From: Pseudomonas sp. St316
GTDB taxonomy: Bacteria > Pseudomonadota > Gammaproteobacteria > Pseudomonadales > Pseudomonadaceae
Assembly (NCBI RefSeq): GCF_018325905.1
Contig: NZ_AP021901.1
Span: 868,001-932,000 of the forward strand
DNA length: 64,000 bases
Direction: 5' to 3'
Shown piece after piece: positions 8,724 to 17,003 of the stretch (position 1 is the first letter of the stretch; every line of letters starts with the position of its first letter). The notes beneath the pieces were generated by a model. That model saw nothing but the letters and a program-made list of their open reading frames with translations. It had not been told where the DNA came from and searched no databases. Made by a program: the position numbers and the translations under genes.

Positions 8724-9482
8724 ATGAACAGCGAAGAACAAACCCTGATCGATGGACTGTTTTCACGGCTGCAACAGGCCGAAAAGGATTCAGCCCCGCG
8801 TGACGTCCAGGCCGAGGCGCGGATCAAGGAACACCTGGCCAGCCAGCCAGCGGCGGGCTATTTCATGGCCCAGGCGATTCTGGTGCAAGAGGCCGCGATC
8901 AAGCACCTCGATGAACAGAACAAGCAACTCACCCAGCAAGTCGATCAATTGCAGGCCGATCTGCAACGGGCCCGTTCCCAGCCATCGGCACCCAGCGGTG
9001 GCGGAGGCTTTCTCTCAAGCATTTTTGGTGGCAGTGCCCGGGATTCACGCCCGGCAAGCGCACCGACGTCCAGTGGGGGAGGCTGGCGCGAACCGGCACA
9101 GCCGTCCTTCAATGCTCAGCCCCAGCAGGGCTTCGGCGCGCCGCCCGGCAATTATGCTGCACCGCAGCAGCAGGCCCCGGCAGCGGGCAGCTTCCTCGGC
9201 GGTGCCCTGAAAACCGCGGCGGGCGTGGCCGGCGGCGTGATGCTGGCCCAAGGCATCAGCAGCCTGTTTCACAGCAGCCAGCAACCCCAGGAAATCGTCG
9301 AGGTCATCAAGGAGGAGCCGGCCCAACCGGTCAACGACACCGCCAACAGCGGCGACAGCGGTTGGGGCGATGACCAACGGGTGGCCGATAACGACAGCTA
9401 TGGCAACGACCCGGGCGGTTTCAGCGACGCGGACTACAGCGACGATTCTTCTTCCTTCGGCGACGACGACTCCTTCGTCTGA
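8724..9482 (+). CDS. DUF2076-domain protein
   Basis: 252-residue protein. ATG at 8724 with TGAGGT seven bases before. The N-terminus MNSEEQTLIDGLFSRLQQAE, the conserved AGYFMAQAILVQEAAIKHLDEQ and the coiled-coil-like EQNKQLTQQVDQLQADLQRA (about residues 65-90) are characteristic of DUF2076. The middle is Gly/Ser/Pro/Gln-rich, with a glycine-zipper-like segment GGALKTAAGVAGGVMLAQGISSLF (about residues 163-186) that could insert in a membrane. The last 45 residues are very acidic (DADYSDDSSSFGDDDSF). Described in the family as possible periplasmic sensors, but no clear signal peptide is visible here. It stands alone, ahead of the NYN gene. Confidence 0.82.
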   Translation: MNSEEQTLIDGLFSRLQQAEKDSAPRDVQAEARIKEHLASQPAAGYFMAQAILVQEAAIKHLDEQNKQLTQQVDQLQADLQRARSQPSAPSGGGGFLSSIFGGSARDSRPASAPTSSGGGWREPAQPSFNAQPQQGFGAPPGNYAAPQQQAPAAGSFLGGALKTAAGVAGGVMLAQGISSLFHSSQQPQEIVEVIKEEPAQPVNDTANSGDSGWGDDQRVADNDSYGNDPGGFSDADYSDDSSSFGDDDSFV

Positions 9483-9610
9483 CCCGCCATTCGTCCGGGG
9501 CGCCCTGGCGCCTCGGGCCGATTATTCGCGGAACAATCCTTCGGGCTGGCATACTGGGCGACTTTTCGGCCCTGGTGGCCTGTGTGCGTGTGCATCCAAG
9601 AGGAAACGCG

Positions 9611-10090
9611 GTGAAAAAAATTGCAGTGTTCGCCGATGTCCAGAACCTCTACTACACCGTGCGCCAAGCCTACGGTTGCCATTTCAACTACGCCGCGCTG
9701 TGGGCTGATGTCAGCAAGCAGGGGCAGATCGTCGAGGCCTATGCCTACGCGATCGATCGCGGTGACAGCAAGCAGCAGCAATTCCAGCAGATCCTGCGCA
9801 ACCTGGGCTTTGTCGTGAAGCTCAAGCCCTACATCCAGCGCAGCGACGGCTCGGCCAAGGGCGACTGGGACGTGGGCATCACGCTGGACATCATGGACGC
9901 CGCCGACCACGTCGACGAAGTGGTGCTGGCCTCCGGCGATGGCGATTTCGACATGCTGCTCGAACGCATCATCCAAAAGCACGGTGTACAGGCCGTGGCC
10001 TATGGCGTGCCGGGGTTGACCGCCAATTCGCTGATCCGCGCCGCCAGCCGCTACGTGCCCATCGAAGGCGCCTTGCTGCTCAAGAATTGA
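9611..10090 (+). CDS. NYN-domain (LabA/PIN-like) putative ribonuclease
   Basis: 159-residue NYN-domain protein. The GTG start at 9611 is preceded by AGAGGAAACG; an upstream frame to 9575 lacks a site. Conserved acidic residues of the PIN-like fold are visible: FADVQNLYYTV (first Asp and Asn), KGDWDVGITLDIM (middle Asp) and ASGDGDFDMLL (C-terminal Asp cluster), so the metal centre looks intact. The family is related to eukaryotic NYN nucleases and is thought to cleave RNA. Only 22 bases separate it from a DEDDh exonuclease gene, and the two are probably translated from one message. No target is known. Confidence 0.87.
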   Translation: MKKIAVFADVQNLYYTVRQAYGCHFNYAALWADVSKQGQIVEAYAYAIDRGDSKQQQFQQILRNLGFVVKLKPYIQRSDGSAKGDWDVGITLDIMDAADHVDEVVLASGDGDFDMLLERIIQKHGVQAVAYGVPGLTANSLIRAASRYVPIEGALLLKN

Positions 10091-10112
10091 TTTTTACGGA
10101 GCTCAGACAGGT

Positions 10113-10724
10113 TTGGAACGCATCGCAGTCATCGACTTTGAAACCACCGGCATCACGCCAAGCAGCAGTTGCCGGGCCACCGAAATTGCCGTGGTGATCC
10201 TTGAACAGGGTCGGATCGTCGACCGCTACCAGAGCCTGATGAATGCCGGTGTGCGCGTCCCTGCATTTATCGAGCAACTGACCGGCATCAGCAATGCCAT
10301 GCTGCGCAGCGCCCCGTCGGCGGAAAAAGTGATGAACGAGGTCAACGAGTTCGTCGGCATCACGCCGCTGCTGGCGCACAACGCCGCGTTCGACCAGAAG
10401 TTCTGGGATTTTGAGCTGGGGCGAATCAAGCGCACCCGCTTGCAGAATTTTGCCTGCTCACTGTTGCTGGCCCGGCGCCTGATGCCGGCGGCGCCGAACC
10501 ACAAGCTCGGCACACTCAACGCGTTCGCCGGCCTGCCCCATACCGGCCAGGCTCACCGGGCCATGGCCGACGCCGAAATGGCCGCCAACCTCACTGCGCA
10601 CCTGGCCTCGGAACTGCGGCAAAAGCACGGGTTGCGGGAGTTGTCCCATGATTTGCTGTGCAGCTTGCAGAAAGTGCCGGCGGCGAAGATCAACGAGCAC
10701 CTCAAGCGCCATCGCGGATTCTGA
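10113..10724 (+). CDS. DEDDh 3'-5' exonuclease (DnaQ/epsilon-like)
   Basis: 203-residue DnaQ-superfamily exonuclease. Motif ExoI is IDFETTGI (Asp, Glu), ExoII lies around LAHNAAFDQKF, and ExoIII is HRAMADAEM (His, Asp), so all four DEDDh acids and the histidine are present. The start appears to be TTG at 10113 with GGAG about 14 bases upstream; no better start precedes the core. Unlike PolC or the true epsilon subunit it is stand-alone with a short Lys/His-rich C-terminus. Tight spacing to the NYN gene suggests a shared role in RNA or DNA end processing, which is inference only. Confidence 0.87.
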   Translation: MERIAVIDFETTGITPSSSCRATEIAVVILEQGRIVDRYQSLMNAGVRVPAFIEQLTGISNAMLRSAPSAEKVMNEVNEFVGITPLLAHNAAFDQKFWDFELGRIKRTRLQNFACSLLLARRLMPAAPNHKLGTLNAFAGLPHTGQAHRAMADAEMAANLTAHLASELRQKHGLRELSHDLLCSLQKVPAAKINEHLKRHRGF

Positions 10725-10769
10725 ACACACTACAAAACAAAAACACAGTTTTGATTTGTGTTGGGTCGA

Positions 10770-11258
10770 TTATTTCCCATTGCCTTCCAATTGCCCCAAC
10801 GGCACGCGCTTCTCAATGGCGCTGGACAGCACGATCGAGGTCTTGCTGAAGCCGAACTTGGCGATGCGGTTGATCAACTCCTCCAGTTCCGGCATTGAGC
10901 CAACCGCCGCTTGCATGATCACGCAGGGATCCCCGGTGACCCGGTGGCACTCGGTCAGTTGTGGGATCTTGCACAGTTCGTCGTAGGTCTTCTGGTTGCC
11001 GTGCTGGTTCATCCGCAGTTCGATGACGCACTGAACCGGCAGGCCGATTTTCGCCATGTCGACTTTGGCTTGATAACCGGTGATGACGCCGCTGGCTTCC
11101 AGTTTGCTGACCCGCTCGGCCACGGCGGGGGCTGAGAGGTTCACTTTGCGGGCCAGTTCGGCGTAGGACGCACGACCGTTTTCCAACAGGGCGCTGAGCA
11201 ACATGCGGTCGTATTTATCCACAGGAGGGGTTCCAAATGACGTGGCTTTCGAAAGCAT
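10770..11258 (-). CDS. Lrp/AsnC-family transcriptional regulator
   Basis: 162-residue feast/famine regulator. N-terminal winged helix-turn-helix at about residues 14-75 (DKYDRMLLSALLENGRASYAELARKVNLSAPAVAERV), then the RAM effector domain (VQCVIELRMN, ECHRVTGDPCVIMQAAV, LEELINRIAKFGFSKTSIVLS). It is divergent from the yedA-like exporter (125 bases between starts), so the exporter is its most likely target. In similar pairs the effector is an amino acid. GGAGATC lies 14-20 bases before the ATG at 11258, slightly far; an internal GTG at residue 13 has no ribosome site. Confidence 0.9.
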   Translation of the reverse strand: MLSKATSFGTPPVDKYDRMLLSALLENGRASYAELARKVNLSAPAVAERVSKLEASGVITGYQAKVDMAKIGLPVQCVIELRMNQHGNQKTYDELCKIPQLTECHRVTGDPCVIMQAAVGSMPELEELINRIAKFGFSKTSIVLSSAIEKRVPLGQLEGNGK

Positions 11259-11383
11259 GGTTTATAGCGCTGATCTCCGTGTTTTGAAAAGTGTACGGCT
11301 CGGATAAACAGGTTTTGTAACTTATTTTCCGTCTGTCGCCTTTCTAGAATAGCGTCTCTCATTGTCCTGACTTCGAGCCGACC

Positions 11384-12286
11384 ATGCCTGGCCCACGCCG
11401 TTTTCCCTTGCCATTGATCGCAGCCTTTTTTGCCTTGTACGTCATCTGGGGGTCGACCTACCTGGTGATTCGCATCGGGGTGGAGCATTGGCCGCCGTTG
11501 TTGCTGGCCGGGATTCGTTTTGTGCTGGCCGGTTCACTGATGTATGGCTTCCTGCGCTGGCGCGGGGCACCGGCGCCGACTTGGGCGCAATGGAAGGCCG
11601 GGGCCATCATCGGCGTGCTGTTGCTCAGTTTCGGTAACGGTGCGGTCAGTGTGGCCGAGCACACGGGCGTGGCGTCCGGGGTTGCGGCCCTGGCGGTGGC
11701 GACGGTGCCTTTGTTTACCTTGCTCTGCGGTTATTTCTGGGGCGCGCGTAATACCCGTCTGGAATGGGCGGGGATTGTGCTGGGGTTGATTGGCATCGCG
11801 ATGCTCAACCTGGGCTCCAACCTGCAGTCCAGCCCGTTGGGTGCGACCTTGCTGGTATTCGCGGCGGCCTCCTGGGCCTTCGGTTCGGTGCTGAGCAAGC
11901 ACGTGCCGTTGCCGGCCGGGGCGATGGCCAGTGCCGTGGAAATGCTCGTGGGCGGTGTGGTGCTGTTGCTCGGCAGTTTTGCCAGCGGCGAACACCTGGA
12001 GCGTGTCCCGCCGTTTGAAGGTTGGTTTGCGCTGGCTTACTTGACCTTCTTCGGTTCGATCATCGCCTTCAACGCCTATATGTACCTGCTCAAGCATGTG
12101 CGCCCGGCGGCGGCCACCAGCTATGCCTACGTCAACCCGGCCGTGGCGGTGTTGCTGGGGATCGTGTTCGCGGGTGAAACCATTGGCGCTGAAGAAAGTA
12201 TGGCGATGTTGGTGATCATCAGTGCCGTGGTGTTGATCGGTTTGCCGCAGTGGCGTAAACCCAAGCCTGCGCCGGCCGCTTCCTGA
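11384..12286 (+). CDS. yedA: EamA/DMT-superfamily exporter, YedA-like
   Basis: 300-residue inner-membrane exporter with two EamA repeats and about ten helices (AAFFALYVIWGSTYLVIRIGVEHW at the start, TSYAYVNPAVAVLLGIVFAGETIG in the second repeat). The WGSTYLVIRIGVE and AYVNPAVAVLLG motifs are typical of YedA-type drug/metabolite exporters. Its position opposite an Lrp-type regulator suggests efflux of an amino acid or related metabolite, under control of that regulator. The substrate is not shown by the sequence. Confidence 0.85.
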   Translation: MPGPRRFPLPLIAAFFALYVIWGSTYLVIRIGVEHWPPLLLAGIRFVLAGSLMYGFLRWRGAPAPTWAQWKAGAIIGVLLLSFGNGAVSVAEHTGVASGVAALAVATVPLFTLLCGYFWGARNTRLEWAGIVLGLIGIAMLNLGSNLQSSPLGATLLVFAAASWAFGSVLSKHVPLPAGAMASAVEMLVGGVVLLLGSFASGEHLERVPPFEGWFALAYLTFFGSIIAFNAYMYLLKHVRPAAATSYAYVNPAVAVLLGIVFAGETIGAEESMAMLVIISAVVLIGLPQWRKPKPAPAAS

Positions 12287-12344
12287 TTTAGGGTAAACTG
12301 CCGCGCATTGCACACCTTGCGCTGATTTTTCCTACGGTACTTCC

Positions 12345-13682
12345 ATGACTTTCGCCACCCTTGGCCTGATCGAACCCTTGCTGCGCGCCCTCGAGACGCT
12401 CGGCTACCAGACCCCGACCCCGGTGCAGGCCCAAGCCATGCCGGCGGTGCTGGCCGGTCGCGACCTGATGGCCGCGGCCCAGACCGGCACCGGCAAGACC
12501 GCCGGTTTCGCCGTGCCGCTGTTGCAGTTGCTGACCACCGAAGGGCCGAAGGTCGCCGCCAACTCGGTGCGGGCGCTGATCCTCGTGCCGACCCGTGAGC
12601 TGGCTGAGCAGGTCCATGAAAGCGTGCGTCAGTACGCGCAAAACCTGCCGCTGAGCACCTACGCCGTGTACGGCGGTGTCAGCATCAACCCGCAGATGAT
12701 GAAGTTGCGCAAAGGCGTCGATCTGCTGGTCGCCACGCCGGGTCGCTTGCTCGACTTGTTCCGCCAGAATGCGCTGAAGTTCAACCAGTTGCAGACCCTG
12801 GTGCTGGACGAAGCCGACCGCATGCTAGACCTGGGCTTCTCCGAGGAGTTGGCGAATATCTACAAGGCCCTGCCGAAGAAGCGCCAGACCCTATTGTTCT
12901 CGGCGACCTTTTCCGATGCGATCCGCTTGTTGGCCGGGCAGATGCTCAATGATCCGCTGAGCATCGAAGTGAGCCCGCGCAACGTCGCCGCCAACACCGT
13001 CAAGCAATGGGTGGTGACGGTTGATAAGAAGCGCAAGCCGGAATTGTTCGTGCACCTGATGCGCAAGAACAAGTGGAAGCAGGTGCTGGTCTTTGCCAAG
13101 ACCCGCAACGGTGTCGATGCACTGGTGGAAAAACTCCAGGGCCTGGGCGTCAACGCCGACGGCATCCACGGTGACAAACCCCAGGCCACCCGCCAGCGGG
13201 CACTGGACCGCTTCAAGGCCAGCGAAGTGCAGATCCTTGTGGCGACCGACGTCGCTGCCCGTGGCTTGGATATCGAAGATTTGCCGTTGGTGGTGAACTT
13301 CGACCTGCCGATCGTCGCCGAGGACTACATCCACCGCATCGGCCGTACCGGTCGGGCGGGCTCGACCGGGGAAGCGATTTCCCTGGTCTGCGCCGACGAA
13401 GTGAACCTGCTGTCGGCCATCGAGATGCTGACGCGCCAGGCGCTGACTCGTCAGATGGAACAGGACTTCGAGCCTGAACATCGGGTACCGGACACCGATG
13501 CCAGCGGACAGGTAATCAAGAAACCGAAAAAGCCGAAGAAACCGAAAACCTCCGGTAGCGGCGGCAAGCGCAACCTGGGCAAGTGGGTGGACAGCGGCGA
13601 CGCTGGGCCTGTGGAACCTTCGGTCAAGCCTGTGCGCAAGGTGCCGGTGTTCAATACCGGGCCGCGTAAGCGTAAGCCTTGA
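12345..13682 (+). CDS. rhlE: DEAD-box RNA helicase, RhlE subfamily
   Basis: 445-residue ATP-dependent RNA helicase. Motifs: Q motif region GYQTPTPVQAQAMP, Walker A AQTGTGKT, PTRELAEQV, TPGRLLDL, DEADRMLDLGF, SATF, ARGLDIEDLP, and HRIGRTGRAG. The C-terminal tail from about residue 385 is Lys/Pro-rich (KKPKKPKKPK) and ends in PRKRKP, a basic RNA-contacting extension as in RhlE. Pseudomonas carries several RhlE paralogues, so the symbol marks the subfamily, not a one-to-one orthologue. A REP pair follows the stop. Confidence 0.92.
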   Translation: MTFATLGLIEPLLRALETLGYQTPTPVQAQAMPAVLAGRDLMAAAQTGTGKTAGFAVPLLQLLTTEGPKVAANSVRALILVPTRELAEQVHESVRQYAQNLPLSTYAVYGGVSINPQMMKLRKGVDLLVATPGRLLDLFRQNALKFNQLQTLVLDEADRMLDLGFSEELANIYKALPKKRQTLLFSATFSDAIRLLAGQMLNDPLSIEVSPRNVAANTVKQWVVTVDKKRKPELFVHLMRKNKWKQVLVFAKTRNGVDALVEKLQGLGVNADGIHGDKPQATRQRALDRFKASEVQILVATDVAARGLDIEDLPLVVNFDLPIVAEDYIHRIGRTGRAGSTGEAISLVCADEVNLLSAIEMLTRQALTRQMEQDFEPEHRVPDTDASGQVIKKPKKPKKPKTSGSGGKRNLGKWVDSGDAGPVEPSVKPVRKVPVFNTGPRKRKP

Positions 13683-13703
13683 GGATCCGTTGCGCCTGAT
13701 ACA

Positions 13704-13803
13704 CCGCTATCGCGAGCAAGCTCGCTCCCACAGTGGTGTTCAGGTGTTCACAAATCCGGTGTCCATGCAGATATCCTGTGGGAGCGAGCTTGCTCGCGAT
13801 GGG
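13704..13803. repeat. REP pair, outward-inverted arrangement
   Basis: Arms at 13704-13733 and 13776-13803, each family A, placed in the opposite order to the REPIN at 6604: the conserved CTGTGGGAG ends face each other across a 42-base spacer. It lies between rhlE and the convergent flavoprotein gene. Confidence 0.88.
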
Positions 13804-13816
13804 TGCGCTTGGGTCT

Positions 13817-15058
13817 TCAATCCAGGCGCTGCAACCACTCCAGAATTCCTAAACCCGCCGCCCGGCCACTGGCAAAGCACGCCGTGAGCAGGTAACCACC
13901 GGTCGGCGCTTCCCAATCGAGCATTTCCCCGGCGCAGAAAACGCCGGGCAATTGCTTGAGCATCAAGCGTTCATCCAAGGCTTCGAACGTCACGCCTCCA
14001 GCGCTGCTGATGGCTTCGTCCAGGGGGCGGGTCTTCACCAGCGTGAGCGGCAGGGCCTTGAGCGCCTGGGCCAGTTGCGCCGGGTCAGTGAAACTCTCGG
14101 CTGGCGCAAGCTCGCGCAACAGCGCAGCCTTGACCCCGTCGATCCCCAACTGGCTGTGCAAGTGCTTGGCCATTGAGCGCGATCCGCGAGGCTTGTTCAG
14201 GGCTTGCTGGATTTTATCCACAGGCCGGCCCGGCAGCAGATCCAGGTGAAGGGTCGCGCGGCCGTGTTGGTTGATCGCTTCGCGGATAGCTGCCGAAAGC
14301 GCGTAGATCAGGCTGCCTTCGATGCCGGTGGCGGTGATCACGCACTCGCCGAGGCGCGGCTTATCGTCGTTCAAACCAATGGCGATATTTTTCAGCGGGG
14401 CGCCAGCGAATTTGCTGATCATCAGGTCGCTCCAGGCCTCTACCTCGAACCCACAGTTGCTCGGTTGCAATGGCGCCAGGGCCACACCGCATTGTTCCAG
14501 CGCCAGCATCCAGGCACCGTCAGAGCCCAGGCGCGACCAACTGCCGCCGCCCAGGGCCAGCAGTGTCGCGTCGGGGCGTAGCGTTTTCTCGCCTTCCGGA
14601 CTCGCTATTCGCAAGCTGTCATCGGGGTTCCAGCCGAGCCAGCGATGGCGAGTGTGGATCATCACGCCGGCATCGCGCAGGCGCTTGAGCCAGGCGCGCA
14701 GCAACGGCGCGGCTTTCATGTCGGTAGGAAATACCCGTCCGGAGCTGCCGATAAACGTGTCGATGCCCAGTCCGTGAATCCAATCGCACAATTGCTCGGC
14801 GCCGAATGCCCGCAGCAGCGGGGCAATGTTCGGCGCCCGTTCACCGTAGCGGGAGAGGAAGGCCGGGAAGGCTTCTGAGTGGGTGATGTTCATGCCGCCC
14901 ACGCCGGCCAGCAGGAATTTGCGGCCCACCGATGGCATGCCGTCGTACAGGTCGACCCGCAGGCCGGCCTGGCTCAACACCTCTGCCGCCATCAGGCCGG
15001 CGGGGCCGCCGCCGATGATGGCGATGTTGGGGGCGGAAGGCTTGGGGGCTTGGGTCAT
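13817..15058 (-). CDS. TIGR03862-type HI0933-like flavoprotein
   Basis: 413-residue NAD(P)/FAD-dependent oxidoreductase-like protein. The FAD-binding Rossmann motif IIGGGPAGLMAAEVL lies at residues 14-28; GVGGMNITHSEAF and the C-terminal GVFCAGEMLDWEAPTGGYLL are hallmark segments of the HI0933/YhiN group, the latter binding flavin. The reaction is unknown; relatives have been described as flavoproteins without an assigned substrate. It stands alone between two REP elements. The ATG at 15058 lacks a strong ribosome site but is the only start that keeps the Rossmann motif near the N-terminus. Confidence 0.88.
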   Translation of the reverse strand: MTQAPKPSAPNIAIIGGGPAGLMAAEVLSQAGLRVDLYDGMPSVGRKFLLAGVGGMNITHSEAFPAFLSRYGERAPNIAPLLRAFGAEQLCDWIHGLGIDTFIGSSGRVFPTDMKAAPLLRAWLKRLRDAGVMIHTRHRWLGWNPDDSLRIASPEGEKTLRPDATLLALGGGSWSRLGSDGAWMLALEQCGVALAPLQPSNCGFEVEAWSDLMISKFAGAPLKNIAIGLNDDKPRLGECVITATGIEGSLIYALSAAIREAINQHGRATLHLDLLPGRPVDKIQQALNKPRGSRSMAKHLHSQLGIDGVKAALLRELAPAESFTDPAQLAQALKALPLTLVKTRPLDEAISSAGGVTFEALDERLMLKQLPGVFCAGEMLDWEAPTGGYLLTACFASGRAAGLGILEWLQRLD

Positions 15059-15111
15059 GGCGAGCTGCGAGGGGTAAGGAAGAAGCCGGGCATTCTACCA
15101 GCACAACTCTT

Positions 15112-15199
15112 TGTGGGAGCGAGCTTGCTCGCGATAGCGGAAGGTCAGCTACATGAATGACACTGACACACCGCTATCGCGAGCAAGCTCGCTCCCACA
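15112..15199. repeat. REPIN
   Basis: TGTGGGAGCGAGCTTGCTCGC at the left end (from 15112) and its complement ending at 15199, family A, spacer about 30 bases. It lies in the gap between the flavoprotein promoter side and the downstream end of the HDAC-like gene. Confidence 0.9.
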
Positions 15200-15335
15200 G
15201 GGTGGGGTGGTGCTTTCCAAGAAGTGATCAAAAAACAGCCAAGCCTCTGCAGGCTATATGCGCCATAGCCTGTAAGCCGTTTCGCTCAGGTTATCCACAG
15301 GCCGCTCCACAGGCATTGTGGGTAAAGCCCAGGTT

Positions 15336-16256
15336 TCAGTGACAACCTGATGACGTCCAGACCTTTTGTGCGCTGTGGTGCAGGATCCCATGGCGGCGGG
15401 CCAGGGCCTTGCGGTCCTTGCTATAGCCGCCACCGATCACGCCGACCACCGGGATGTCGCGTCCCAGGCAATGGCGCATGACGCTCTCGTCCCGGGCGGC
15501 GAGGCCTTCGTCTGTCAGCTTCAGGTAACCGAGGGCGTCATCCTTGTGTACGTCGACGCCAGCGTCATACAGCACCAGGTCTGGCTGATAGAGTGGCAGC
15601 AAGTAGTTGAGCGCATCGTCCACCACTTTCAAATAAGCCGCGTCTTCCATGCCCATCGGTAGGGGGATGTCCCAATCGCTTTGCGCCTTGCGTGCAGGAA
15701 AATTCTTTTCGCAGTGCAGGGAAACTGTCACGGCGTCCTGGGTGTCATGGAGTATTCGGGCGGTGCCGTCGCCCTGATGGACATCGCAGTCGAAAATCAG
15801 CACCCGCGAAACTCGGCCGCTGGCCAGGAAATAGCGGCTGATCACCGCCAGGTCGTTGAAGATGCAGAACCCGGCCGGGTGGTCGTAGTGGGCGTGATGG
15901 GTGCCGCCGGCCAGGTGGCAGGCCAGGCCGTGCTCGAGGGCTTGTTCGGCGGCCAGGAGCGAGCCGCCCACGGCGCGCACCGTTCGGCGGGCCAGGGCTT
16001 CGCTCCAGGGCAGGCCAAGTCGCCGTTGGTCTTCGCGGGACAACTCGCCGCCCATGTAGCGTTCGATATAGGCTCGGTCGTGGGCCAGGGCGAGAATGTC
16101 CGGTGGGCACAGCGCTGGGCGCAACAGGTCGGCGTCGCGGGTCAGGCCGCTGTCCACCAGGTGATCGCGCAACAGGCGAAACTTGTCCATGGGGAAACGG
16201 TGTTCCGCCGGGAATTCGGGACTGTAGTCTTCGTGATAGATCAGCGGCAGCGACAT
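15336..16256 (-). CDS. Histone-deacetylase-family (AcuC/amidohydrolase-like) protein
   Basis: 306-residue zinc hydrolase of the HDAC superfamily, which in bacteria removes acyl groups from small molecules or proteins. Catalytic elements are visible: GGTHHAHYDHPAGFCIFNDLA (tandem His), FDCDVHQGDGTA (zinc Asp and His) and LYDAGVDVHKDD (third zinc ligand). The family N-terminus LIYHEDYSPEFPAEHRFPMDKF supports the ATG at 16256. No strong ribosome site precedes it. Divergent from the GNAT gene by 73 bases, an interesting pairing of a putative deacylase and an acyltransferase, though a functional link is not shown. Confidence 0.88.
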   Translation of the reverse strand: MSLPLIYHEDYSPEFPAEHRFPMDKFRLLRDHLVDSGLTRDADLLRPALCPPDILALAHDRAYIERYMGGELSREDQRRLGLPWSEALARRTVRAVGGSLLAAEQALEHGLACHLAGGTHHAHYDHPAGFCIFNDLAVISRYFLASGRVSRVLIFDCDVHQGDGTARILHDTQDAVTVSLHCEKNFPARKAQSDWDIPLPMGMEDAAYLKVVDDALNYLLPLYQPDLVLYDAGVDVHKDDALGYLKLTDEGLAARDESVMRHCLGRDIPVVGVIGGGYSKDRKALARRHGILHHSAQKVWTSSGCH

Positions 16257-16329
16257 GGTGTTTTCAGTAGTGATTGAGTGACGGATCCTACCAGCGATGT
16301 AGACTCTGGGGCATGGAAGGGGAGTGAAT

Positions 16330-16899
16330 ATGGAGCCGATACTGGAACTGGAAAGCGCACGGCTGCTCTTGCGGCAGTGGCGCGATGATGACTTGCCGGA
16401 ATTTGCCGCCATGTGCGCAGACCCGCAGGTGATGCGTTATTTTCCGGCGCCCCTGAGCCGCCTGGAAAGCGCCGCCCTGATCGGTCGCGTACGGGGGCAT
16501 TTCGCCGAGCATGGTTTTGGTTTGTGGGCCCTGGAACGCAAGGACACAGGCGCTTTCATTGGTTTCACCGGGCTGGGTGTGGTCGGGTTCGATGCGCCTT
16601 TCACACCGGCTATCGAGATCGGTTGGCGCCTGGCCCGGGAGCACTGGGGCCTGGGGTATGCCAGCGAAGCGGCGTGGACCGCCCTGCGTTGTGCCTTCGA
16701 CCAATTGACGCTGGACGAAGTGGTGGCGTTCACTGCCGTCGATAACCTGCCCTCGCAAAAGGTCATGCAGGCCATTGGCATGCAGCACGACCCGGCTGAC
16801 GACTTCGAACACCCGACACTCGCCGTCGGTCATCCATTGCGTCACCATGTGCTCTATCGCATCAATCGTGAGCAGTGGTTGCAGACCCTGCACGGTTAG
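16330..16899 (+). CDS. GNAT-family N-acetyltransferase (RimJ/RimL-like)
   Basis: 189-residue acetyltransferase using acetyl-CoA. It begins with LELESARLLLRQWRDDDLPEFAAMCADPQVMRYFP, the RimJ/L-type opening, and has the acetyl-CoA loop EHWGLGYASEAAWTALRCAF (about residues 103-122) and VDNLPSQKVMQAIGM. ATG at 16330 follows GGGGAG; an in-frame GTG at 16324 overlaps that site. The acceptor could be an amine of a small molecule or a protein N-terminus. Confidence 0.85.
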   Translation: MEPILELESARLLLRQWRDDDLPEFAAMCADPQVMRYFPAPLSRLESAALIGRVRGHFAEHGFGLWALERKDTGAFIGFTGLGVVGFDAPFTPAIEIGWRLAREHWGLGYASEAAWTALRCAFDQLTLDEVVAFTAVDNLPSQKVMQAIGMQHDPADDFEHPTLAVGHPLRHHVLYRINREQWLQTLHG

Positions 16900-17003
16900 C
16901 CGACACGGACGTTTACAATGCCCGCCAGAGTGGCCCGGGCCAACAATCGATCCACCGCCGCAGCGTAGACTGCGCGGTATTGCGCTGTGTGAGGAAAGTC
17001 TGA

